A stretch of DNA of 64,000 bases from NCBI RefSeq assembly GCF_016820535.1, contig NZ_JADHDY010000002.1, forward strand, positions 310,001 through 374,000, read 5' to 3'. The notes beneath the pieces were generated by a model. That model saw nothing but the letters and a program-made list of their open reading frames with translations. It was not told where the DNA came from and ran no database searches. Source of the stretch: Sporosarcina beigongshangi. Lineage in GTDB: Bacteria > Actinomycetota > Actinomycetes > Actinomycetales > Micrococcaceae. Of this stretch, positions 36,243 to 45,649 are shown one piece after another. The position numbers and the translations under genes are program-made. Positions within the stretch are counted from its first letter, which is position 1, and every line of letters starts with the position of its first letter.

Positions 36243-37082
36243 ATGGCTACTGTAAAAGTTGACCTGCCTGCAGAGATCTTCGACGTACAGACCAACGTGC
36301 CCTTGCTGCACCAGGTTGTCGTTGCACAGCTCGCTGCTGCCCGCCAGGGTACGCACAAGACCAAGACCCGCGCCGAAGTTTCCGGTGCCGGCCGCAAGCC
36401 GTTCGCACAGAAGGGCACCGGCCGCGCCCGTCAGGGTTCCATCCGCGCCCCGCACATGACCGGCGGTGGCGTTGTCCACGGTCCGACCCCTCGCGACTAC
36501 AGCCAGCGCACACCCAAGAAGATGAAGGCTGCTGCACTGCGCGGCGCCCTGTCTGACCGTGCACGCAACGGCCGCATCCACGTCATTGCTGAACTGGTCG
36601 CCGGCACCACGCCGTCCACCAAGGCTGCAAAGGCAAACCTCGCCGCTGTCACCTCACGCAAGAACGTGCTGGTCGTCATCGAGCGCGCCAACGACGTTGC
36701 AGCACTGAGCGTTCGCAACATCGAGAACCTGCACGTCATCTACGTTGACCAGCTCAACACCTACGATGTGCTGATCTCCGATGACGTCGTCTTCACCCAG
36801 GCTGCCTACGAGATCTTCGTCTCCGGCCGCGCAGCTGCTGAAGCTTTCGCTTCCAGCCTCCTGGTTGTTGAAGAAGTCATCGTTGCCGATACCGCTGCTG
36901 AAGGTGCCGAAGGCACCATCAAGGGCAACAAGGACTCCATGAAGTACCACGTGCCTGGTTCACGCTGGTACGAGGCCACTGAGGCCGAAGTTTGGTTTGC
37001 AACGGTAGAGGACGCCAAGGCCGCAGGCTTTGTTCCCGCCGGCGGCGAAGCTGCCCAGACCATTAAGGAGGACGGCAAGTGA
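36243..37082 (+). CDS. rplD: 50S ribosomal protein L4 with extra C-terminal sunset/Ada-like domain
   Basis: The L4 core (residues 1 to about 210) is complete, with the loop [20 protein letters not shown] that lines the exit tunnel and [18 protein letters not shown]. The protein is 279 residues against about 205 for most L4. The extra part (about 225-267) reads [20 protein letters not shown] followed by [18 protein letters not shown]. This matches the GN-S-YH-P-Y-FAT-A-AG pattern of the Ada-like 'sunset' domain, here without any cysteine, so no metal site is expected. The rplW GTG overlaps the stop by 4 nt, so the extension is truly translated in this operon. Its function is unknown. Confidence 0.96.
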   Translation: MATVKVDLPAEIFDVQTNVPLLHQVVVAQLAAARQGTHKTKTRAEVSGAGRKPFAQKGTGRARQGSIRAPHMTGGGVVHGPTPRDYSQRTPKKMKAAALRGALSDRARNGRIHVIAELVAGTTPSTKAAKANLAAVTSRKNVLVVIERANDVAALSVRNIENLHVIYVDQLNTYDVLISDDVVFTQAAYEIFVSGRAAAEAFASSLLVVEEVIVADTAAEGAEGTIKGNKDSMKYHVPGSRWYEATEAEVWFATVEDAKAAGFVPAGGEAAQTIKEDGK

Positions 37083-37384
37083 GCGCCGTTACCATCAAGG
37101 ATCCGCGCGACGTAGTGCTTGCACCGGTCGTCTCGGAAAAGAGCTACGGCTTGATCGACGAAGGCAAGTACACCTTCCTGGTCGACCCCCGCTCCAACAA
37201 GACCGAGATCAAGCTGGCCGTGGAGAAAATCTTCTCCGTCAAGGTCGACTCGATCAACACCATCAACCGTGCCGGTAAGCGCAAGCGCACCCGTTTCGGC
37301 TGGGGACAGCGCAAGAGCACCAAGCGCGCCATTGTCTCCTTGCGCGAAGGCACGATCGACATCTTCGGCGGTCCGCTTTCATAA
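37079..37384 (+). CDS. rplW: 50S ribosomal protein L23
   Basis: L23 (101 residues) sits at the exit tunnel and docks trigger factor and SRP. It contains [20 protein letters not shown] and the rRNA-binding [20 protein letters not shown]. The GTG start overlaps the rplD stop by 4 nt (GTGA), so translation is coupled. Confidence 0.98.
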   Translation: MSAVTIKDPRDVVLAPVVSEKSYGLIDEGKYTFLVDPRSNKTEIKLAVEKIFSVKVDSINTINRAGKRKRTRFGWGQRKSTKRAIVSLREGTIDIFGGPLS

Positions 37385-37414
37385 GCGGAGACCACTTTAA
37401 CGAGGAAATAAACT

Positions 37415-38254
37415 ATGGGAATCCGTAAATACAAGCCGACAACCCCGGGCCGTCGCGGCTCGAGCGTTGCCGACTTCGCAGAAATCACGCGGTCGACTCC
37501 GGAGAAGTCTCTGGTCCGTCCACTGCCCAAGAAGGGCGGCCGCAACAACACCGGTCGTATCACGACGCGTCACAAGGGTGGTGGCCACAAGCGCCAGTAC
37601 CGCCTGATTGACTTCCGTCGCCACGACAAGGACGGCGTCAACGCCCGCGTAGCTGAGATCGAGTACGATCCCAACCGCACGGCGCGCATTGCCCTCCTGC
37701 ACTACGTTGATGGCACCAAGCGCTACATCATTGCCCCCAACAAGCTCAAGCAGGGCGACTTTGTTGAAGCCGGCGCTGCAGCTGACATCAAGCCTGGCAA
37801 CAACCTGCCGCTGCGCAACATCCCCGTGGGTACTGTTATTCACGCTGTGGAGCTGCGTCCCGGCGGCGGTGCCAAGATGGCCCGTTCCGCTGGTGCTTCG
37901 GTTCAGCTCGTCGCCAAGGAAGGCAAGTTCGCCCAGCTGCGTCTGCCCTCCGGTGAAATCCGCAACGTTGATGCGCGCTGCCGCGCGACCATCGGCGAAG
38001 TTGGAAACGCTGAGCAGTCCAACATCAACTGGGGCAAGGCTGGCCGCATGCGCTGGAAGGGCGTCCGCCCGACCGTCCGCGGTGTCGTCATGAACCCTGT
38101 TGATCACCCGCATGGTGGTGGTGAAGGCAAGACTTCCGGTGGACGTCACCCGGTCAACCCGAACGGTAAGCGCGAAGGCCGTACCCGCCGTCCCAACAAA
38201 GAGAGCGACAAGCTGATTGTTCGTCGCCGCCGTTCTGGCAAGAACAAGCGATAG
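37415..38254 (+). CDS. rplB: 50S ribosomal protein L2
   Basis: L2 (279 residues) is needed for subunit association and the peptidyl-transferase centre. It begins [18 protein letters not shown] and carries [20 protein letters not shown] and the conserved [18 protein letters not shown] near the end, with the functional His in HPHGGG. It follows rplW after 30 nt. Confidence 0.98.
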   Translation: MGIRKYKPTTPGRRGSSVADFAEITRSTPEKSLVRPLPKKGGRNNTGRITTRHKGGGHKRQYRLIDFRRHDKDGVNARVAEIEYDPNRTARIALLHYVDGTKRYIIAPNKLKQGDFVEAGAAADIKPGNNLPLRNIPVGTVIHAVELRPGGGAKMARSAGASVQLVAKEGKFAQLRLPSGEIRNVDARCRATIGEVGNAEQSNINWGKAGRMRWKGVRPTVRGVVMNPVDHPHGGGEGKTSGGRHPVNPNGKREGRTRRPNKESDKLIVRRRRSGKNKR

Positions 38255-38266
38255 GAGCCTGGAGAC

Positions 38267-38548
38267 ATGCCACGTAGCCTGAAGAAGGGTCCTTTCGTTG
38301 ACCAGCACCTCTTTGTCAAGGTAGCTCGGGAGAACGAAAAGGGCACCAAGAACGTAATTAAGACCTGGTCCCGCCGCTCGATGATCGTGCCCGATATGTT
38401 GGGTCACACGATTGCCGTGCATGACGGTCGCAAGCACATCCCCGTGTTTGTCACCGAGTCGATGGTCGGGCACAAGCTCGGCGAATTCGCCCCCACGCGG
38501 ACATTCCGCGGCCATGTCAAGGACGACCGTAAGGGCAAGCGCCGCTAG
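38267..38548 (+). CDS. rpsS: 30S ribosomal protein S19
   Basis: S19 (93 residues) is part of the 30S head. It begins [16 protein letters not shown] and contains [20 protein letters not shown] and [14 protein letters not shown]. Standard length; 12 nt after rplB. Confidence 0.98.
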   Translation: MPRSLKKGPFVDQHLFVKVARENEKGTKNVIKTWSRRSMIVPDMLGHTIAVHDGRKHIPVFVTESMVGHKLGEFAPTRTFRGHVKDDRKGKRR

Positions 38549-38586
38549 GCGCTTGGCATTACGGCTAAGACGAGAGAGAGATAGCA

Positions 38587-38952
38587 ATGGAAGCCAAGGC
38601 AAGTGCGCGTCATCTGCGCGTCACGCCTATGAAGGCCCGGCGCGTCGTCAACCTGATTCGTGGCAAGCAGGCGAATGAGGCATTGGCGATTTTGAAGTTT
38701 GCCCCCCAGGCAGCTTCGGAGCCGGTATTCAAGGTAGTCCAGTCCGCAGTGGCTAACGCCCGCGTTCTGGCAGATCGCGACAGCATCGCGTTCAACGAAA
38801 ATGATCTGTACATCAGCGAGATCTTCGTTGATGAAGGCCCCACCATGAAGCGGTTCCAGCCGCGTGCGCAGGGTCGTGCATTCCAGATCAAGAAGCGCAC
38901 CAGCCACGTCACCGTGGTTGTCGCTACACCCGAGAAAGAGGAGGTTCGCTAA
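38587..38952 (+). CDS. rplV: 50S ribosomal protein L22
   Basis: L22 (121 residues) lines the exit tunnel. It contains [20 protein letters not shown] and the tunnel hairpin [20 protein letters not shown], wild type at macrolide-related positions as far as can be judged. It abuts the rpsC GTG directly (stop 38950-38952, start 38953). Confidence 0.98.
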   Translation: MEAKASARHLRVTPMKARRVVNLIRGKQANEALAILKFAPQAASEPVFKVVQSAVANARVLADRDSIAFNENDLYISEIFVDEGPTMKRFQPRAQGRAFQIKKRTSHVTVVVATPEKEEVR

Positions 38953-39795
38953 GTGGGACAGAAAGTAAACCCGCACGGATTCCGTCTCGGGATCACCACG
39001 GATCACCGTTCACACTGGTTCGCGGACAGCAACAAGCCCGGCCAGCGTTACAAGGACTTCGTAAAAGAAGACATCCAGATCCGTGCACTCATGTCCACGG
39101 GCATGGACCGCGCCGGCATCTCCAAGGTTGAAATCGAGCGCACCCGCGACCGTGTACGTGTGGATATCCACACCGCACGTCCGGGCATCGTGATCGGCCG
39201 CCGTGGAGCCGAAGCAGACCGCATCCGCGGCGAGCTCGAAAAGCTCACCGGCAAGCAGGTCCAGCTCAACATCCTGGAAGTCAAGAACCCGGAAGCCGAT
39301 GCTCAGCTCGTTGCCCAGGGCATCGCCGAGCAGCTGACTTCACGTGTGGCATTCCGCCGCGCAATGAAGAAGGCCATGCAGTCCGCACAGCGCACCGGCA
39401 GCGTCAAGGGCATCCGTGTCGCTTGCGCCGGTCGCCTGGGTGGCGCTGAAATGTCGCGCACCGAGTTCTACCGTGAAGGTCGTGTGCCCCTGCACACCCT
39501 GCGCGCCAACATCGACTACGGCTTCTTCGAAGCCAAGACCGTGTTCGGCCGCATCGGTGTCAAGGTCTGGATCTACAAGGGCGATGTCACGAGCAAGGAA
39601 CTGGCTGCCCAGGCAGCTGCTGCTCCTGCTCGTGGCCGTGGCCCGCGCCGTGACGGCGATGACCGCGGAAACCGCGGCCCTCGCGGTGGCGGACGTCGCA
39701 ACGACCGCAACGAGCGCACCGAGGCAGCTGCCCCGGTTGAGGCTCCTGTAGCTGCAGAGGTTGCAGCTCCGGCAGTAGAAGGAGGAGAAGCTTAA
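38953..39795 (+). CDS. rpsC: 30S ribosomal protein S3 with RG-rich and acidic tail
   Basis: S3 (280 residues) belongs to the mRNA entry helicase region. The core begins [20 protein letters not shown] and has the KH-domain loop [20 protein letters not shown] and [20 protein letters not shown]. The last ~60 residues are an extension, first Arg/Gly-rich ([20 protein letters not shown]) and then Ala/Glu/Pro-rich. Start GTG 38953. Confidence 0.98.
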   Translation: MGQKVNPHGFRLGITTDHRSHWFADSNKPGQRYKDFVKEDIQIRALMSTGMDRAGISKVEIERTRDRVRVDIHTARPGIVIGRRGAEADRIRGELEKLTGKQVQLNILEVKNPEADAQLVAQGIAEQLTSRVAFRRAMKKAMQSAQRTGSVKGIRVACAGRLGGAEMSRTEFYREGRVPLHTLRANIDYGFFEAKTVFGRIGVKVWIYKGDVTSKELAAQAAAAPARGRGPRRDGDDRGNRGPRGGGRRNDRNERTEAAAPVEAPVAAEVAAPAVEGGEA

Positions 39796-40212
39796 ATGCT
39801 TATCCCACGTCGAGTAAAGCACCGTAAGCAGCACCACCCCGGCCGTTCGGGCCAGGCTACCGGCGGCACCACGGTTTCGTTCGGCGAGTGGGGCATTCAG
39901 GCCCTCTCCCCGGCATACGTGACCAACCGCCAGATCGAGTCCGCTCGTATCGCCATGACCCGTCACATCAAGCGTGGAGGTAAGGTGTGGATCAACATCT
40001 ACCCTGACCGTCCCTTGACCAAGAAGCCGGCCGAAACCCGCATGGGTTCCGGTAAGGGTTCACCCGAGTGGTGGATCGCCAACGTCAAGCCGGGCCGTGT
40101 TCTCTTTGAACTCTCCGGTGTATCAGAAGAGGTAGCACGCGAGGCCCTGCGCCTGGCAATCCACAAGCTACCGTTGAAAGCACGCATTGTGCGTCGCGAA
40201 GGTGGTGAGTAG
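39796..40212 (+). CDS. rplP: 50S ribosomal protein L16
   Basis: L16 (138 residues) is near the A site. It begins [19 protein letters not shown] and contains [20 protein letters not shown] and [19 protein letters not shown]. The ATG directly follows the rpsC stop; GAAGGAGGAG inside the end of rpsC is its ribosome site. Confidence 0.98.
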   Translation: MLIPRRVKHRKQHHPGRSGQATGGTTVSFGEWGIQALSPAYVTNRQIESARIAMTRHIKRGGKVWINIYPDRPLTKKPAETRMGSGKGSPEWWIANVKPGRVLFELSGVSEEVAREALRLAIHKLPLKARIVRREGGE

Positions 40213-40214
40213 AG

Positions 40215-40538
40215 ATGTCAGTTGGTTCCAAGGAACTTGCCCCTGCACAGCTTGACGGGTTCGACAATGCACGTCTTGTTGAAGAACTCCGCAAGGCTAA
40301 GGAAGAACTGTTCAACCTGCGCTTCCAGTCGGCCACCGGCCAGCTGGAAAGCCACGGCCGTCTGCGTGTTGTAAAGCGCGACATCGCCCGCATCTACACG
40401 GTGCTGCGCGAACGCGAGCTGGGCATTCGCCCGGACGTGGTTGCCGCTGCACCCGTGGAGAAGGCCTCCAAGAAGGCTGACAAGGAAGCCAAGAAGGCCT
40501 CCAAGAAGGCTGAAACATCTGAGGAGGACGCCAAGTGA
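40215..40538 (+). CDS. rpmC: 50S ribosomal protein L29 with Lys/Ala-rich tail
   Basis: L29 (107 residues against about 65 in E. coli) lies at the tunnel exit. The core contains [20 protein letters not shown] and [20 protein letters not shown]. The last ~30 residues are a Lys/Ala/Glu tail ([18 protein letters not shown]). Its stop overlaps the rpsQ GTG by 4 nt. Confidence 0.97.
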   Translation: MSVGSKELAPAQLDGFDNARLVEELRKAKEELFNLRFQSATGQLESHGRLRVVKRDIARIYTVLRERELGIRPDVVAAAPVEKASKKADKEAKKASKKAETSEEDAK

Positions 40539-40831
40539 GCGATTCTGTAAACAACACTGAAAATGGCGTGGAGACGCCAGTACGCAACGAGCGCAAGAAG
40601 CTCCGTGGCTACGTTGTCTCTGACAAGATGGAAAAGACCATCGTTGTTGAGGTCGAAGACCGCGTAAAGCACGCGCTTTACGGCAAGGTTCTGCGCCGCA
40701 ACAAGAAGTACAAGGCTCACGATGAAGAGAACAGCGCCGGCATCGGCGACCTGGTCATCATCAGCGAGACCCGCCCGCTCTCCGCAACCAAGCGTTTCCG
40801 CCTGGTTGAGATCGTTGAGAAGGCCAAGTAA
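40535..40831 (+). CDS. rpsQ: 30S ribosomal protein S17
   Basis: S17 (98 residues) binds the 16S body. It contains [20 protein letters not shown] and [20 protein letters not shown], with a ~20-residue N-terminal extension. It is the last gene of the S10 operon here; a terminator follows 34 nt later. Confidence 0.97.
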   Translation: MSDSVNNTENGVETPVRNERKKLRGYVVSDKMEKTIVVEVEDRVKHALYGKVLRRNKKYKAHDEENSAGIGDLVIISETRPLSATKRFRLVEIVEKAK

Positions 40832-40865
40832 GCACTTTCACCTCGGTGAACATGTGAGCTGAAGC

Positions 40866-40910
40866 GTTGGGCCCGTTGCCACCTGTGGCGGCGGGCCCAA
40901 CTGCCTTTTA
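40866..40910 (+). terminator. Terminator ending the S10 operon
   Basis: Arms 40866-40882 and 40885-40901 form a 17-bp inverted repeat with two G-U pairs, followed by TGCCTTTTA. It separates the S10 and spc gene sets into two transcription units. Confidence 0.85.
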
Positions 40911-40995
40911 AGCACGACGGCGGTGCCCGGCGAAAGTGGGCGAGGTTACGCCCGTGGTGGGCCGGCAGCGCTCCCCGGGGCCACGCCGTCGTGCT
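40911..40995. repeat. 85-bp snap-back element with AGCACGACGGCG ends
   Basis: AGCACGACGGCG (40911-40922) is perfectly inverted as CGCCGTCGTGCT at 40984-40995; the 61-bp interior is GC-rich. The same 12-mer GCACGACGGCGG occurs at 26091-26102 after tuf and, inverted, at 20163-20174 after rpoC. It looks like a small repeat family tied to gene ends. Confidence 0.55.
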
Positions 40996-41273
40996 AAGAT
41001 TATTTATTGCTGCGCTTTTTCTGTGCCACCAAACGGTTGGCGGCAGTGGGTGCGCAATTACCTCGTAAATGCTTCGTGCCACTACAAACTGCCGTCTGGC
41101 GCGTGACTTGTTCACGCATTGGGCCGGAACGGAAAGTGCAGTTGGCATGAAATGTTTAGGCGCGTTGTGGCAAAATCCAGGCGCGTCGAGAGACATCCCG
41201 AACAATACGTTCCGCAAGGCTTGTCCACAGATGGCTTGTGTCCAAGAACCGGCGCGACGAACAGGAGATACTA
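40996..41273 (+). promoter_or_regulatory. spc operon upstream region
   Basis: 278 bases without a gene, together with 40832-40995 a gap of 442 bases. The first part (41000-41020) is AT-rich. I could not assign a convincing -35/-10 pair, but a promoter for rplN must lie here given the terminator upstream. ACAGGAG at about 41261-41267 is the rplN ribosome site. Confidence 0.4.
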
Positions 41274-41642
41274 GTGATTCAGCAGGAGTCGCGGCTTAAG
41301 GTCGCCGACAACACGGGTGCCAAGGAAATCTTGACCATCCGCGTTCTCGGTGGATCCGGGCGCCGTTACGCAGGCATTGGCGACACCATTGTCGCAACCG
41401 TCAAGGATGCTATTCCCGGCGGTAACGTAAAGAAGGGTGACGTCGTCAAGGCTGTCATCGTTCGCACCAAGAAGGAACGCCGTCGTCCAGACGGTTCCTA
41501 CATCAAGTTCGATGAGAATGCAGCTGTCATTCTCAAGGCTGACGGGGACCCCCGCGGTACCCGTATCTTCGGCCCGGTTGGACGTGAACTTCGCGACAAG
41601 AAGTTCATGAAGATCATCTCGTTGGCTCCGGAGGTGCTGTAA
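41274..41642 (+). CDS. rplN: 50S ribosomal protein L14
   Basis: L14 (122 residues) lies at the subunit interface. It begins [20 protein letters not shown] and contains [20 protein letters not shown] and [20 protein letters not shown]. The GTG 41274 follows CAGGAGA; an ATG-like start further upstream at 41238 is not conserved. First gene of the spc operon. Confidence 0.98.
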   Translation: MIQQESRLKVADNTGAKEILTIRVLGGSGRRYAGIGDTIVATVKDAIPGGNVKKGDVVKAVIVRTKKERRRPDGSYIKFDENAAVILKADGDPRGTRIFGPVGRELRDKKFMKIISLAPEVL

Positions 41643-41645
41643 CTT

Positions 41646-42008
41646 ATGGCAAAGATCAAGAAGGGTGACCTGGTTCAGGTCATCACAGGCGCCAAGGCTG
41701 AGCGTGGCGGCGACCGTGGCAAGCAGGGCAAGGTCCTGAAGGTATACACCGATTCCAACCGCGTGTTGGTCGAGGGCGTCAACCGCGTCACCAAGCACAC
41801 CAAGGCCGGCCAGACCGATCGTGGCACCAACACCGGTGGCATTGAAATCGTCGAGGCACCCATTCACATCTCCAACGTTGCTGTAGTGGATCCGTCCACG
41901 AAGAAGCCGACACGTGTTGGCTACCGCATCGAAACCGTTGAGCGCGATGGCCGCAAGCGTGAAGTACGCATCCGCGTTGCCAAGACCTCGGGGAAGGACC
42001 TGGCATGA
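41646..42008 (+). CDS. rplX: 50S ribosomal protein L24
   Basis: L24 (120 residues) is an early assembly protein with an N-terminal KOW motif: [20 protein letters not shown], then [20 protein letters not shown]. The C-terminal part carries [20 protein letters not shown]. Its stop overlaps the rplE ATG by 4 nt. Confidence 0.98.
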   Translation: MAKIKKGDLVQVITGAKAERGGDRGKQGKVLKVYTDSNRVLVEGVNRVTKHTKAGQTDRGTNTGGIEIVEAPIHISNVAVVDPSTKKPTRVGYRIETVERDGRKREVRIRVAKTSGKDLA

Positions 42009-42589
42009 GCGCCGTAGTTGCAGAGAACACACCGAAGATCACCCCCCGCCTGAAGGCCCGCTACGCAGCGGACATCAAGGCGACCCTGATCGAGGAGTTC
42101 AAGTACGCAAACGTCAACCAGGTTCCGCGCCTGGTGAAGGTTGTTGTCAACATGGGTGTTGGAGATGCCGCCAAGGACTCCAAGCTCATTGACGGCGCTG
42201 TTCGCGACCTCACCGCCATCACCGGCCAGAAGCCCCAGGTTTCCAAGGCCCGCAAGTCGATCGCACAGTTCAAGCTGCGCGAAGGCATGCCGATCGGCTG
42301 CCACGCAACCTTGCGCGGCGACCGCATGTGGGAATTCGTGGACCGCTTGGTCACCCTCGCACTGCCCCGTATCCGCGACTTCCGCGGCCTGAGCGGCAAG
42401 CAGTTCGATGGCAACGGCAACTACACCTTCGGTCTGACCGAGCAGGTTATGTTCCACGAGATCGACCAGGACTCCATTGACCGCCCCCGCGGCATGGACA
42501 TCACCGTCGTGACCACCGCCAAGACAGATGACGAAGGCCGCGCGCTGCTTAAGGCGCTTGGCTTCCCGTTCAAATCCGAAGATAAATAA
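42005..42589 (+). CDS. rplE: 50S ribosomal protein L5
   Basis: L5 (194 residues) binds 5S rRNA. It contains [20 protein letters not shown], the [20 protein letters not shown] block and [20 protein letters not shown]. It overlaps rplX by 4 nt. In many bacteria rpsN follows L5; here a 103-nt non-coding gap leads directly to rpsH. Confidence 0.98.
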   Translation: MSAVVAENTPKITPRLKARYAADIKATLIEEFKYANVNQVPRLVKVVVNMGVGDAAKDSKLIDGAVRDLTAITGQKPQVSKARKSIAQFKLREGMPIGCHATLRGDRMWEFVDRLVTLALPRIRDFRGLSGKQFDGNGNYTFGLTEQVMFHEIDQDSIDRPRGMDITVVTTAKTDDEGRALLKALGFPFKSEDK

Positions 42590-42692
42590 TCTACGTAACA
42601 GGTCCGTTCTGCGGGGCCGGCTCCATGGACATTAATTTCATGCCGCCGGTATGCCGCGAAGGAAACCGTTACGAGGAAGGGCAAGCGCCCAA

Positions 42693-43091
42693 ATGACAAT
42701 GACAGATCCTGTCGCAGACATGCTTACGCGTCTGCGCAACGCAAACTCGGCACACCACGACACCGTGTCCATGCCGTTCAGCAAGCTCAAGGGCCACGTC
42801 GCCGACATCCTCAAGGCAGAGGGCTACATCTCCGCCTGGAAGGTTGAAGACGCCGAAGTTGGCAAGAAGCTGACCATCGACTTGAAGTACGGTCCCGCAC
42901 GCGAGCGTTCAATCGCCGGCCTGCGCCGCATCTCCAAGCCCGGACTGCGCGTTTACGCAAAGTCCACCAACCTGCCCAGCGTTTTGGGTGGGCTGGGTGT
43001 CGCCATCCTGTCGACGTCTTCCGGTCTGCTGACCGACCGTCAGGCTGCCAAGAAGGGCGTGGGTGGGGAAGTCCTCGCCTACGTCTGGTAG
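42693..43091 (+). CDS. rpsH: 30S ribosomal protein S8
   Basis: S8 (132 residues) organises the central 16S domain. It begins [20 protein letters not shown] and ends with [20 protein letters not shown] and [12 protein letters not shown] 42693 is taken; GAGGAAGG upstream is spaced rather far. The codons from 42651 are open but not conserved. Confidence 0.97.
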   Translation: MTMTDPVADMLTRLRNANSAHHDTVSMPFSKLKGHVADILKAEGYISAWKVEDAEVGKKLTIDLKYGPARERSIAGLRRISKPGLRVYAKSTNLPSVLGGLGVAILSTSSGLLTDRQAAKKGVGGEVLAYVW

Positions 43092-43114
43092 TAGAGAGAG
43101 AAGGGAAAGAACTT

Positions 43115-43651
43115 ATGTCACGTATTGGACGTCTCCCCATCTCCGTGCCTGCCGGCGTAGAGGTCAAGATTGAAGATAGCCTTGTTTCCGTCAAGGGCCC
43201 GAAGGGAACGCTGGGACTCACCATTGCCAGCCCCATCACGGCAGTCCTCGAAGAAAACACCATCACGGTTAGCCGCCCCAACGATGAGCGTGATTCACGC
43301 TCACTCCACGGCCTGACTCGCACCCTCATTGATAACCTGATCATCGGTGTCACTGCAGGCTACGAGAAGAAGCTGGAAATCGTTGGTACCGGTTACCGCG
43401 TAGTTGCCAAGGGCAAGGACCTTGAGTTCGCTCTGGGCTTCAGCCACCCGGTCCTCATTGAGGCCCCGGAAGGCATCACACTGGCCGTTGAGAGCCCCAC
43501 AAAGCTCTCCGTGTCAGGCATTGACAAGCAGCAGGTGGGCGAAGTTGCTGCCAACATCCGCAAGCTGCGCAAGCCCGACCCGTACAAGGGTAAGGGCGTA
43601 CGCTACGCCGGCGAAATCATCCGCCGCAAGGTCGGAAAGGCTGGTAAGTAA
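43115..43651 (+). CDS. rplF: 50S ribosomal protein L6
   Basis: L6 (178 residues) sits near the factor-binding site. It begins [20 protein letters not shown] and ends with the signature [20 protein letters not shown]. Ribosome site GAGAGAAGGG. Two bases separate it from rplR. Confidence 0.98.
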   Translation: MSRIGRLPISVPAGVEVKIEDSLVSVKGPKGTLGLTIASPITAVLEENTITVSRPNDERDSRSLHGLTRTLIDNLIIGVTAGYEKKLEIVGTGYRVVAKGKDLEFALGFSHPVLIEAPEGITLAVESPTKLSVSGIDKQQVGEVAANIRKLRKPDPYKGKGVRYAGEIIRRKVGKAGK

Positions 43652-43653
43652 CC

Positions 43654-44025
43654 ATGGCACTGTCCGTAAGAGGAAAGTCCAAGGCCGCAGCACGCGGCCG
43701 TCGCCACCTGCGTGTGCGCAAGCGCATCAGCGGCACCACTGTGCGTCCGCGCCTGGTGGTCAACCGTTCGGCACGCCACGTATTCGTGCAGGTCATTGAT
43801 GACACCCGGGGCCTGACCCTGGCGTCGGCATCAACCCTGGAAGCCGATCTGCGCGCATTTGACGGTGACAAGACCGCCAAGGCCAAGCGCGTTGGCGAGC
43901 TCGTTGCAGAGCGCGCCAAGGCTGCAGGCATTGAAGCTGTTGTGTTCGACCGTGGCGGCAACCGCTACCACGGCCGTGTCGCAGCCATTGCTGATGGCGC
44001 ACGTGAAGGCGGTCTGGCACTGTGA
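43654..44025 (+). CDS. rplR: 50S ribosomal protein L18
   Basis: L18 (123 residues) helps bind 5S rRNA. It contains [20 protein letters not shown] and ends [20 protein letters not shown]. Its stop overlaps a possible rpsE GTG at 44022. Confidence 0.98.
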   Translation: MALSVRGKSKAAARGRRHLRVRKRISGTTVRPRLVVNRSARHVFVQVIDDTRGLTLASASTLEADLRAFDGDKTAKAKRVGELVAERAKAAGIEAVVFDRGGNRYHGRVAAIADGAREGGLAL

Positions 44026-44051
44026 CCGAAAACATCAACAAGGAGAACACT

Positions 44052-44735
44052 GTGTCAGAAGCAACTGCAGCTGACGGTGCAGCCGCGAAGACTGAGACTG
44101 CTGCAGGCGCCGATAGCGCCCGTGGCCGTGGCGGTCGCGACGGTGCTCGTGGAGGCCGCGAAGGCGGTCGCGACGGCGGCCGTGGCCGTGGCGGTCGTGA
44201 CGGTGGACGCGAGGCTGAGAAGAGCCAGTTCATCGAGCGCGTAGTCAACATCAACCGTGTTGCCAAGGTTGTCAAGGGTGGTCGTCGCTTCAGCTTCACC
44301 GCTCTCGTCATCGTTGGTGACGGCAACGGCATGGTTGGCGTCGGCTATGGCAAGGCTAAGGAAGTTCCTGCCGCTATCGCCAAGGGTGTTGAAGAAGCCA
44401 AGAAGTCATTCTTCCGCGTCCCCATGGTGGGCAAGACCATTCCGCACCGCGTGCAGGGTGAGGCCGCTGCCGGCGTCGTCATGCTCCGTCCGGCTGCAGC
44501 TGGTACCGGTGTTATCGCCGGTGGCCCGGTTCGCGCCATCCTGGAATGCGTTGGCATCCACGACGTTCTGTCGAAGTCACTGGGTTCCTCCAACGCCATC
44601 AACATTGTTCACGCAACTGTTGCTGCCTTGAAGGGCCTGGAAGACCCCAAGGCTGTCGCGGCTCGCCGCGGCCTGCCTTTGGATGAAGTTGCTCCGGCCG
44701 TCCTGTTGCGCAACATGCAGAAGGCAGGTCTGTAA
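44052..44735 (+). CDS. rpsE: 30S ribosomal protein S5 with RG-repeat N-terminal extension
   Basis: S5 (227 residues from this start) acts in decoding and mRNA entry. The core starts near [20 protein letters not shown] and contains [20 protein letters not shown] and [19 protein letters not shown]. About 45 residues before the core are a low-complexity extension with [23 protein letters not shown] 44052 is chosen because AAGGAG lies 6 nt upstream; GTG 44022, overlapping the rplR stop by 4 nt, would add 10 residues and cannot be excluded. Confidence 0.95.
   Translation: MSEATAADGAAAKTETAAGADSARGRGGRDGARGGREGGRDGGRGRGGRDGGREAEKSQFIERVVNINRVAKVVKGGRRFSFTALVIVGDGNGMVGVGYGKAKEVPAAIAKGVEEAKKSFFRVPMVGKTIPHRVQGEAAAGVVMLRPAAAGTGVIAGGPVRAILECVGIHDVLSKSLGSSNAINIVHATVAALKGLEDPKAVAARRGLPLDEVAPAVLLRNMQKAGL
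44121..44204 (+). repeat. 60-bp period repeat coding the S5 RG tract
   Basis: A 24-mer at 44121-44144 recurs at 44181-44204 with one mismatch. It encodes RGRGGRDG twice and probably arose by internal duplication within rpsE. Confidence 0.7.
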
Positions 44736-44947
44736 TGACTACACCGAAGAACATCCAGCCTTCCGACAAGAAGCTGGCAATCACGCAGATCAAGGGCGTC
44801 GTTGGCGCCAAGCAGAACCAGAAGGATTGCCTTCGTTCACTGGGCCTGAAGCGCATCGGTCACACCGTTGTTCGCCAGGCTGATGCAGTGACCGCTGGCA
44901 TGATCAACACGGTCCCGCACCTGATCAAGGTTGAGGAGGCTAACTAA
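44735..44947 (+). CDS. rpmD: 50S ribosomal protein L30
   Basis: L30 (70 residues). It contains [20 protein letters not shown] and [20 protein letters not shown]. Its ATG overlaps the rpsE stop by one base. Confidence 0.97.
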   Translation: MTTPKNIQPSDKKLAITQIKGVVGAKQNQKDCLRSLGLKRIGHTVVRQADAVTAGMINTVPHLIKVEEAN

Positions 44948-44948
44948 A

Positions 44949-45428
44949 GTGGCTGAGAAGAAGACTGCTGAAACTGTTGAAAAGCAGAATGCACTGAAGG
45001 TCCACCACCTGCGTCCCGCACCGGGTGCCAAGACGGCTAAGACCCGTGTTGGCCGTGGTGAGGCTTCCAAGGGTAAGACCGCCGGTCGCGGTACCAAGGG
45101 TACCAAGGCTCGCTACCAGGTAAAGGCTGGCTTTGCCGGCGGCCAGCTGCCGCTGCACATGCGCCTGCCCAAGCTGCGCGGCTTCAAGAACCCGTTCCGC
45201 GTTGAGTTCCAGGTTGTTAACCTGGACCGCATCAACGAACTGTTCCCCGAAGGTGGCACCGTCACCGTTGAGGCACTCGTTGAGAAGGGCGCAGTTCGCA
45301 AGAACCAGCCCGTGAAGGTCCTCGGCACCGGCGACATTACCGTCAAGGTTGATGTTGCTGCCGATGCATTCTCCACAAGTGCAGTAGAGAAGATCACTGC
45401 CGCAGGTGGCACCACCACCGAACTGTAA
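44949..45428 (+). CDS. rplO: 50S ribosomal protein L15
   Basis: L15 (159 residues). A short Lys/Glu-rich N-terminus leads to [40 protein letters not shown] and [20 protein letters not shown] 44949 follows GAGGAGG inside the end of rpmD. Last gene of the spc operon as arranged here. Confidence 0.97.
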   Translation: MAEKKTAETVEKQNALKVHHLRPAPGAKTAKTRVGRGEASKGKTAGRGTKGTKARYQVKAGFAGGQLPLHMRLPKLRGFKNPFRVEFQVVNLDRINELFPEGGTVTVEALVEKGAVRKNQPVKVLGTGDITVKVDVAADAFSTSAVEKITAAGGTTTEL

Positions 45429-45466
45429 TACGTTCAAAAATGCGCACATCTAGCGACTAGACTCTT

Positions 45467-45510
45467 GGTGGGCGGAGCTCATGTTCCGCTCACCAGGGGT
45501 CTTTCGTTTT
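45467..45510 (+). terminator. Possible terminator between rplO and secY
   Basis: GGTGGGCGGAGC (45467-45478) pairs with GTTCCGCTCACC (45483-45494), 12 bp with two G-U pairs, followed by GGGGTCTTTCGTTTT. Confidence 0.65.
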
Positions 45511-45587
45511 ACGTGCACGGGGCTGTATCCTCCCGCTCAAATGTTGTGGTCATCCGTCACAGTTTCAGTGAGAGTGAGATCACCCAC

Positions 45588-45593
45588 TAGACT
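45588..45593 (+). promoter_or_regulatory. -10 box of a probable secY promoter
   Basis: TAGACT (45588-45593) lies 56 nt before secY. The surrounding ACTAGACTCT is an exact repeat of 45456-45465. The -35 (TTCAGT, 18 bp upstream) is poor. Confidence 0.45.
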
Positions 45594-45649
45594 CTGTCCT
45601 TGGGCTTCACTACGAAAGCCACACTCATTACTACACGTCAGGAGGACGC

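Noticed and set aside
39600-39790. Frameshift at the end of rpsC because of low-complexity sequence
   Set aside because: The frame stays open to a stop directly abutting rplP, and similar RG/acidic tails occur on S5, L10 and L17.
44121-44204. Tandem repeat as a possible CRISPR or minisatellite
   Set aside because: It lies in frame within rpsE and encodes an RG tract; two units only.
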